The notes under the pieces were generated by a model. The model worked only from the letters and a program-made list of their open reading frames with translations, was not told the DNA's origin and ran no database searches. Below, piece by piece: positions 47,901-57,264 of a DNA stretch of 64,000 bases. The number at the start of each line of letters is the position of its first letter. The stretch's first letter is position 1. A program made the translations under genes and the position numbers. The stretch spans positions 31,696 through 95,695 of the forward strand of contig JABFSU010000009.1 of NCBI GenBank assembly GCA_013140455.1, read 5' to 3'. Source of the DNA: Nitrospira sp. (GTDB lineage: Bacteria > Nitrospirota > Nitrospiria > Nitrospirales > Nitrospiraceae).

Positions 47901-50900
47901 ATCGGTGGTGAGGGCGACGATCGCTTGTGGGGAGATGGATTTGGCTATACGTCAGAGCCGGGCGACGATTGGTTGGATGGCGGCGCCGACAATGATGAGC
48001 TCTACGGTGGGGCTGGGGCCGATACGTTGCTGGGTGGAGAGGGCGACGATCTGCTTGTCGGTGATTTCTCAAATGACCCGGGGGATGACGATGTCCTTGA
48101 TGGCGGGGCCGGGGTCGATGAGTTACAGGGCGGTGGAGGAGACGATGCGCTCTTCGGTGGAACGGAAGACGATCTGCTGGTGGGCAATGATGGCGATGAT
48201 TTTCTCGATGGCGGGGAGAATGACGATGAGCTGCAAGGCGGGCTTGGCAGTGACACGCTCGTAGGTGGGGATGGCCTTGATGTGTTGTTTGGGGATGAAG
48301 ATGCGGACACTCTCCTTGGCGAAGAGGGAGATGACCAACTCATCGGAGGCCTTGGGGACGATCAGCTGGACGGTGGGGATGGGAATGACAATCTGTTTGG
48401 TGAGGAAGATCACGATGTGCTCTTTGGCGGTCTTGGCGGCGACCTGTTGTCTGGTGAGGCCGGGATCGATCTGCTTGTCGGAGAAGAGGGGAGCGATACG
48501 CTTATCGGCGGGGCTGACAATGACGAACTGATCGGCGGGAGCGGGTCGGATATCTATGTCTACAACCTCGCAGACGGGCAGGATACGATTGACGACGTGA
48601 GTCTCGCCGGGGAAGGGAATGTCCTTCAGTTTGGGGCAGGGATCACGCTTCAGTCGCTCACGTTTCTTCATGACGAATCGCAACAGACGCTGACGATCCA
48701 GATTGCCGGTGGAGGGTCTGTCCAGCTTCTGGGGTTTGATCCGAATTCCTTTAATTACGTGGTGGACCTCCTCGCTTTCACGGGGGGAGCGCCCGTGGCG
48801 CTCGCCGATCAATTGCCGTTGCCCGGCGGTGAGGTGTTTGCCAATGATGGGAACAATCTGATTCGGACCGCATCCACGGATGATAATGTTTTTGCCGGAG
48901 CGGGAAACGATACTGTGCTGGCGGGGGTCGGGAACGATCAAGTCACCGGTGGCCTGGGCACTGACTCCCTTTCGGGTGGCGCCGGTCAGGATACCTATTT
49001 CTTCAATGCTGGGGATGGGCGCGATACGATCATTGACGCGGCGGGAGAGGGCAATCGGCTGATCTTTGGCCAAGGAATTTCGTCGGGTGATCTGAGTCTC
49101 AGCCGTGGTCAGGGGCAAGCCTTAGTTTTGTCGACGGGGAACGCGGGAGATCAACTCACTTTTTCGGATACGACGGGCCAAGGTGGAAGTCCGGTGGATA
49201 CGTTCGAGTTGAGTGGTGGATCGACCTTGACCTTTGCTGACTTGTTGGCTCGCGGCGTGAGGATCGATGGAACGGACGGGGCGGATGTCATCGATGGAAC
49301 CGCATCGGTAGACCTGATCTTTGCATCTGGTGGAGACGACGTGGTCCGAGCCGGGGATGGGAACGATGTCTTGCATGGCGAGGGTGGCAACGATTCGCTT
49401 GAAGGCCAGGCTGGAAATGATGTGTTAGTGGGTGGAGCCGGAGACGATCAACTGCTCGGCGGAGCGGGCGATGACACGTACCAATTCAATATTGGTGACG
49501 GCATTGATTCCATCAGTGATGTGATCGACATCAACGAGTCCAATCAGGTGACATTTGGATCCGGCCTCACCCCAGAGTCGCTGAAGCTGACGACGGTGTT
49601 TGGCCAGGTGCTTGTGCAGCCTGGTTCGGCCTTCGAGGGAGTGTTTGTCGGGGCGAACGGCAGCGATGTATTAGGGGAACATGCCGTGGATCGCTTTGAG
49701 TTCGCTGATGGGACTATTCTGTCGTATGCGGATCTGGTTGCACGCGGTTTCGATCTCGATGGCACCGAGTTCGACGACTTCCTTGTTGGCACCAATGTGG
49801 TCGATCGCTTCCGCGGCGGGGCCGGCAATGACCGGTTGGAAGGCGGGGAAGGGAACGATACCTATTTCTTCAACGTCGGAGACGGACAAGACCTGATCGA
49901 CGATCTGACGCTGCGTACCTCCGGCGGCGGCGGTGAGGGGGAAGGCGAGGGAGAGGGCGGCGGCGGTACGCCGATCGTGACGGCCGAGGTGAATCGGCTG
50001 GTCTTTGGGCCTGGGATCACTGCTAATAATCTTTCGCTCGAAGTCCGTGACGATCCCTTCGATTCGTCCCGATCTCTCCTGGTGATCAAAACGGGAACTG
50101 GTCAAGATGAGATTGTTTTGACCGGGTTCGACCGTAGCGATGTATTTGGTCCACGTGCCATCGAAGAGGTGCAGCTTTCCGACGGATCCAGCTTGACCTA
50201 TGAGCAACTGTTGGCCCGCGGATTTGATCTCGCCGGGACAGATCAGGATGATCGTATTGTGGGGACGAGTCTTGTTGATCGCATTGCGGCAGGGGCCGGG
50301 CACGATACCGTGCGGGCTGGATCGGGTGACGATACATTGGACGGCGGAGCAGGGAACGATCAGCTCGTCGGAGGCCAAGGAAGCGACACCTATCTATTCG
50401 GCCCGGGGTCTGGCCAGGACACGATCATCGACTCGCAGGGCAGCCTCGATACGATCCGCATGGCGCCAGAAGTTGCGCCGTCGGATGTGGTCGCGACCAG
50501 AAACAACAACGATCTTGTCTTGAGCCTGAACGGCGGCGTCGATCGTCTCACGGTCTCCCTCTATTTCCTCGCTGCGCCGTTCCAGGTCGAGCGCGTGCAG
50601 TTTGCCGATGGGACGGTCTGGGATCAGGTCTTCATTGAAAATCTGATGCAACCTGCGATCACTGGAACCGGCGGGCCTGATTCTTTGATTGGCACCAGCG
50701 GAGACGATCGCCTGCTTGGCTTGTCCGGCGACGATCAGCTGACGGGCGTCGCGGGCAATGACCGGCTTGATGGCGGCACCGGAGCCGATCAGCTCGCAGG
50801 CGGCGCAGGGGATGACACCTATATCGTAGACGACGCGGGGGACGTGGTGACCGAGTTCGTGAATGAAGGTCACGATACGGTGCTCTCAGCGGTCAGCACT

Positions 50901-53900
50901 CAGCTGTCAGCTCATGTCGAAAATCTGACGCTCACAGGGAATGCTGCGATCAATGGCAGCGGCAATGAGCTGGAGAATGTCTTGATCGGGAACAGCGCAG
51001 CGAATGTGTTGGCCGGCGGCGTCGGCAACGACACCTATGTCGTGAGTGTGGGCGATACAGTAGTTGAGAACGATGGTGAAGGCACGGATACGGTCGAGGC
51101 CGGTGTGAGTACGACACTAGGAGCCCATGTCGAGAACCTCACGCTCACCGGCAGTGCCTCGATGGTCGGAACCGGTAATGCACTGGACAACGTGCTGCAA
51201 GCCGACGGATCGATCAGCGTGCTGGCCGGAGGCGATGGCAACGATACGTATCTGATGGGGGCCGACGGCGGCGACGATATTCTGGTCGAAACAGCGACGG
51301 GCGGGATCGATACCGTCATCGCTGCGCATGACTATCGCCTGCCGGACCATATTGAAAACCTGACGTTGCTGGATCCACGAGTGCCGGACTTCGCGAACTT
51401 CTCTCTCGTCCCGTATGCGCCCTATGGGCCTTCCTGGGTGCGCCTGGCGGGATATGGAAACGGTCTGAACAATACGCTCATCGGCGGGCGGGCAAACAAT
51501 CTGCTCGACGGCGGTCTTGGCGCCGATACGCTGGCTGGTGGGGCGGGGGACGATACCTACATCGTCGATCATATTGGTGATGTTGCCAGCGAACTGGCGA
51601 ATGAGGGAACGGACACGGTTGAAAGCTCGGTGACCTATACCCTCAGCGCGAATGTTGAAAACTTGGTGCTCACTGGAACGGGTGCTGTCGATGCGACCGG
51701 CAACGCCCTCAACAACGATATAAGAGGGAATGCTGCTTCGAACATCCTGGATGGCGGAGCGGGCGACGATAGCCTCCAAGGAAACGGTGGAGCTGATACC
51801 TATCTTTTCGGCCGTGGCTCGGGGCGCGACCTCGTGTTCGACGCGAGCGCGGCAGGGGAGGTCGAGACGATTCAACTGGCCTCAGACATTGCCCCCACGG
51901 ACATAGAAGTGTATCGCGTCGGTTCCAGTCTCGGATTGGTGATCAGTGGGACAACGGATGAACTCACGTTGGCCAGCTTCTTCAATCAGTCGGAGTATGC
52001 GCAGAAACAAGTCCGATTCGCTGACGGCACGGTATGGAACGAAGCCGAGTTGCGCACGCGCGCGGTGGACACGGGCCTCATATTCGGCACAACCGGCAAT
52101 GATACGCTCACGCTCAGCGCCGGCGCACGTCATCGCGGCCTGGTCGGCGATGCCGGGAGCGATATCTTGACCGGCGGCGATTGGGACGATGTCTTGTACG
52201 GGGATGTCACGTTCCAACCCTCGTCGGGACCACAGGTGATTGGCGATGACATGCTGATAGGAGGAGCCGGTCACGACAGCCTTTTTGATTTCCGGGGAAC
52301 GAATCTCTTCGATGGAGGAGCAGGCAACGATTCGCTGTCTCTTGGATCTGGTGTTGATACAGTCCTATTTGGCCGTGGATCCGGCCTCGATCTGGTGGCC
52401 TTCGATAACAATCGCAACGACATCGATGTCATTCAAATGGCTGCGGGAATTTCCCCTGCCGATGTGGTGATGACGTGGCGCTCGGCTTCGAGCGCGGATC
52501 TTGCCATTGCTGACAGCGGGGACAGGCTGACGGTGGCGCTTTCGACTGATCATTTTGCCGTGGGGCCGGAAACCACCCAAGCGATCGTGCGATTTGCCGA
52601 TGGCACTGAATGGAGCCTGGCCTGGTCCTCGCTCAATGTCGGTATTCCGGCGGCGACGCCAGGCGATGACGAGCTCCAAGCGTCTTTCCCTGGCACACTT
52701 TCCGGCCTTGGCGGTAACGACACCTACCGCATGGGGAGCTCGGGTATCCCTGGGACGTATGCGGTCATCGAGGCGCCGGGTGGCGGGATCGACACCGTGG
52801 AGAGTCTTTTCGACTATGTGCTGGATGAGCAGGTCGAGAATCTCATTCTTGCCGAGAGTGCCAGCGCTGAGCGGGGGACTGGGAATGAACTGGACAACCT
52901 CATTATCGGGAACACGGGAGACAATATCCTGAACGGCGGCGCGGGGAACGACGTGTTGGTCGGAGGGCTGTTTCGGGCGTTTGAAGTGGGGCTCTCGGAG
53001 ACCGGCAGTGACATTCTCATTGGCGGTGAGGGCAATGACGTCTTGATGGCAGACGGAGGGAATTTCGCATTCTACGCGATATCAGGGTTCGAGGGGGGAG
53101 AGTATCGAGATGATGTGGTGCGGCAAGCCGACGATCTCTTCATTGGTGGAAAGGGTAATGACACCTATATTGTCCACAGCCAGCAACAGACGGTAGCGGA
53201 GCTTGCCAATGAGGGCACCGATACGGTCAAAAGCACGGTCAGTTATACGCTGGGTGAGCATCTGGAGAATCTGGTATTGGTCTCGCCCCCTCTGAGGTTT
53301 GACGAAGAGACGGATACGGTCATCCCCCCGCCGCCGCTGAACGGAACCGGTAATGAACTGGACAATGTGCTCATCGGGTCGGGTGATGACAATGTGCTCT
53401 CCGGTCTGGCAGGGCGCGACACGCTCTGGGGTGGGTATGCCGTCGAGTCCGAGAGCGGGCCTGCGGGCTCTGGCAACGACACCCTGATCGGCGGCACCGG
53501 TCACGACACCTATCTCTTCAATATTGGCGACGGGATCGACATGATTGAGGACGTGGCCATGGTGGGGGAAGGCAATCGCATCCAATTCGGCGCGGGCATT
53601 ACGCGGAACGATCTGGTGTTGACTGAAGACCAAGCCACTCGCACGCTGACGATTGCGGTCGGTACGGGAGGCGATGCGATCCGATTGACGAATTTCGATC
53701 TGATCGGTGTGAATGGCACGTCCGTGGTCGAAACGCTGGCGTTCGCTGACGGAAGCACCGCCAGCCTGGCCAGTTTTTTCGGTCCGGCCATCACCGACGG
53801 CGACGACACGATCACAACCGGTGCCGGCGACGATGTCGTCGATGCGCTGGGCGGCAACGACGTCGTCGACACCGGTGCGGGGAACGATACGATCACCGGC

Positions 53901-56723
53901 GGCGCCGGCAACGATACCCTCATCGGTGGCACCGGCGACGATACCTATATCTTCAATGTGGGCGACGGTGTCGATACGATCACCGACCAGGCCACAGCCG
54001 GTGAGGGCAATACTGTGGAGTTCGGGACCGGGATTGCCCCCACAGACCTCACGCTCGACCTGGGCTCGCTGCTGATCCGTGTCGGAACGAACGGCGATGC
54101 GATTCACCTCACGAATTTCGATCCGGCCAACGTGCCGGGTTCCCGGACTATTGAATCATTCCGATTTGCCGACGGCACGGTGCTGTCCTACGATCAGCTA
54201 GTGGCTCGCGGGTTTGATCTGACTGGGACGGCGGGCAACGATTCCATTACCGGGACGAATCTGGTGGATCGGATCACGGGACTCGCCGGCGACGACACCA
54301 TCGAGGGAGGGATTGGCAACGACGATCTTCGAGGGGAGGCCGGGTCAGATACCTATCGATTCAACCTGGGTGACGGCATCGACACAATAGACGACACCGC
54401 GGCTGCAGGTGCAGGCAACCGGATTCAGTTTGGAGCGGGCATTGCGCAAAGCGATGTGATTTTCGCACGGGACGACGCGGCGAGGACGCTGATGATCCAG
54501 GTGGGGAGCAGCGGGACAGACAGCCTGCTGCTCACGAATTTCGATCCGACCGGGGTGAACGGTTCGATAGTGGTCGAGACCCTGGCCTTTGCTGATGGAA
54601 GTTCGCTGAATCTGGGTGATCTGTTTGTCAACCATGCTCCGACCGTGGCTGCGCCGCTCGCCGATCAGACCGTGCCGGAGGGTGCGCCGTTGAACATTCA
54701 GATCCCGGCCAGCGCCTTTGCCGATCAGGATGCCGGCGATGTGCTGATCTACAGAGCGAGCTTGGCCAACGGGAACGCGCTCCCGACGTGGCTGACCTTC
54801 GATGCGACTGCGAGGACGTTCGGCGGCACGCCGGATGACGCACAAGTCGGTAGCCTCGATCTTAAAGTGACGGCGACGGATACGGGCAATCTGAGCGTCT
54901 CCGATGAGTTCAGCCTGACCGTGACGAATGTCAACGAAGCGCCGACGGTGGCTGCACCGCTCGCTGATCAGCAAGCGACGGAAGACGCCGTGTTCAGCTT
55001 CACAGTGCCGGCCGGCACGTTTACCGATGTCGATGCGAACGATGCGCTGACCTACAGCGCCACGCTTGCCGATGGAAGCCCGCTGCCCGCGTGGCTGAAT
55101 TTCAATTCCACCACGCAAACGTTCAGCGGCACGCCTGGGGCAGGCGATGCCGGCAGTCTTCAGATCGCCATGACCGCCACCGACAGCGGGAATCTCAGTG
55201 CGACCGACCAGTTCGCCTTCGCCATTTCTGGCCCACTCCCCCAAACCCTTATCGGCACGTCTGGAAACGACGTCTTGATCGGTGGTCGAGGCGACGACAC
55301 TCTCACGGGACTGGCGGGAAACGATGCGCTGACTGGGGGGCAAGGCCACGATCTGCTCGACGGGGGGACAGGGACCGATACGATGCAAGGCGGCACGGGC
55401 AACGACACCTATGTGGTCGAGAACATCTTCGATGTCGTCACCGAACTGGCCAACGCGGGCACCGATACGGTGCAGAGCTCGCTCCTGATCTATACCTTGG
55501 GCGCCAACATAGAGAACCTGACACTGACGGGGACCGGGCCGAGCGCGGGGATCGGCAATGCGTTGAGCAATCAGTTGGTCGGCAACAGCGGCGCCAACTT
55601 GCTCGACGGCAAGGGCGGGGCCGATACGATGGCCGGCGGCGCGGGGAATGATCTGTATCTGGTGGACCATGCCGGTGACACGGTCGTCGAACAGGCCAAT
55701 GAAGGCGCGCTCGATTCGGTGACGAGTTCGGTCAGCTATACCCTCAGCGCCAACGTCGAGAACCTCGTGCTCACGGGATCGGCGGCCATCAACGGGACCG
55801 GCAATGAGTCGGATAACGTCCTGACCGGCAACAGCGCCGCGAATGTGCTCACGGGGTTGGGCGGCAACGATACCTATGTGATCGGCGCGGGCGATACGGT
55901 GATCGAAGCCGCGAATGAAGGCACGGATACGGTCATCAGCGGCCTCACGCACTCCCTCGCGGCCAATGTCGAGAATCTGACGCTGGTCGGCTTCGGTTCG
56001 GCCAGTGGAACAGGCAATGCGCTCGATAACGTCCTGAATGGGCTGTTGAACCTCGGAGGGAACACGCTGACCGGAGGAGCCGGCAACGACACCTATATTA
56101 TAGGAGGCGGCGACACCGCCGTCGAAGCCAGCGGCGGAGGGATTGACACCGTCCAAAGCCTTTTGACCCATACCCTGGGCTCGAACGTGGAGAATCTGAC
56201 TCTGACAGGCATCAGCGCCGTCAACGGCACCGGCAATGCGCTCAACAATGTCCTCACGGGCAACAGTGCGAACAATACACTGAACGGCGCGGGCGGCAGC
56301 GATACGCTGCGAGGCGGGCGGGGCAACGATACGGTCAACGGGGGCGGCGGCAACGATACGTTCCTCTTCGGGCGTGGCGACGGCCAGGACCTCATGCAAG
56401 ACAACAGCGGCACGGCGGACAAATTGCTCTATGATGCCGGCATCAATCCGCTGGATCTCGTCATCAGCCGTCAGGCCAACGACTTGCGGTTGACGATTCA
56501 CGGATCGTCCGATCGGATCACCGTGCAGAACTGGTATGTCGGCACGACAAATAGAACGGAGACGATTCAAGCCGGCAACGGACAAATGTTGCTCAGTACC
56601 CAGGTCGATCAATTGATCCAGGCAATGGCTGGATTTAGCCAGCAAACCGGACTGACGTGGGATCAAGCCATCGATCAGCGTCCGCAGGACGTACAGACCG
56701 TCTTGGCCGCCAGTTGGCAGTAG
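44922..56723 (+). CDS. giant RTX protein (3933 aa) with N-terminal lipase-like Ser-hydrolase domain
   Basis: GYSLGG nucleophile elbow at 45405-45422; many GGxGxDxLxGGxGxD nonapeptide arrays; VENLTLTG...GNDTYVV repeats; two Ig-like repeats; C-terminal [23 protein letters not shown] HCBP-like tail. Confidence 0.95.
   Translation: [3933 protein letters not shown]
46620..48560 (+). repeat. main RTX nonapeptide array encoded within the giant CDS
   Basis: Translated GNDxLxGGxGDDxLxGGxGxD units, e.g. [38 protein letters not shown]. Confidence 0.85.
54631..55236 (+). repeat. two tandem ~100-aa Ig-like (He_PIG/cadherin-like) modules in the RTX protein
   Basis: [39 protein letters not shown]... and [39 protein letters not shown].... 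Confidence 0.8.
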
Positions 56724-56725
56724 CG

Positions 56726-56760
56726 GGGGACTGGCTCCGGCGCAGCCGGTGCCTGTCCCC
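56726..56760. repeat. REP-like imperfect palindrome just after the RTX stop codon
   Basis: GGGGACtGGCtCCGGC-gca-GCCGGtGCCtGTCCCC, 16-bp arms with two mismatches, 2 nt after the stop codon. Confidence 0.7.
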
Positions 56761-56859
56761 GTCAGACATGTGAGGCGTTGGAGGGGCGAGGTTGGAGATC
56801 GGAACGACGGGATTCGACGGACGAGCGACGAGCTTCACGATCACGGTGCGATGAGCTCG

Positions 56860-57264
56860 TTACCGGAACAGATTGAGGAAGGTTCGTGGGGAGACGATCT
56901 GGACTCCACGAAAGTGTTTGAGAGGCTGCAGATGGCGCTTGTCACCCGTAATCAGATAGTCCGCGCGTGCGCTGACGGCGCATTCGAGGATGCGATGGTC
57001 AGGTTCGTCCCCTACCACATTGTCGAAATGGAGGGTTGGAAGGATACGACCGCTGAGCGCGCGCAACTCCGTGATCGCGTCACGAACCTGAAGATCGCTC
57101 CAACCGAATTTGTCGCGCAAAGTTCGGCGCAGCTCCCGCTCAATCGGCGGGGAATGGTAGAGCGCGATCAGGCCGGATCGCGCCATGCTGAGAATCGTCT
57201 CGCAGGGTCCTCCGAACAGCAGAGCCGAGATGTAAATATTGGTGTCCGCAACCGCGGTGATCAC
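56860..57264 (-). CDS. PIN-domain toxin
   Basis: AVADTNIYISALLFGG...DEPDHRILECAVSARADYLITGDKRHL. Confidence 0.9.
   Translation of the reverse strand: MITAVADTNIYISALLFGGPCETILSMARSGLIALYHSPPIERELRRTLRDKFGWSDLQVRDAITELRALSGRILPTLHFDNVVGDEPDHRILECAVSARADYLITGDKRHLQPLKHFRGVQIVSPRTFLNLFR

Noticed and set aside
46620-48560. Direct repeats considered as a possible CRISPR array
   Set aside because: The periodicity is coding (RTX nonapeptide units in frame) with no unique spacers or cas genes; no CRISPR array was seen in the window.
48123-54107. Other long antisense ORFs in the RTX gene (48123..49118, 49671..50378, 51117..51875, 53082..54107)
   Set aside because: Same shadow-ORF effect; their compositions mirror the repeated Gly-Asp codons of the sense strand.
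54345-56666. 773-aa minus-strand ORF antisense to the RTX gene
   Set aside because: Shadow ORF created by the repetitive, GC-rich RTX codon pattern; no start context or recognisable domain, and the sense strand is clearly coding.
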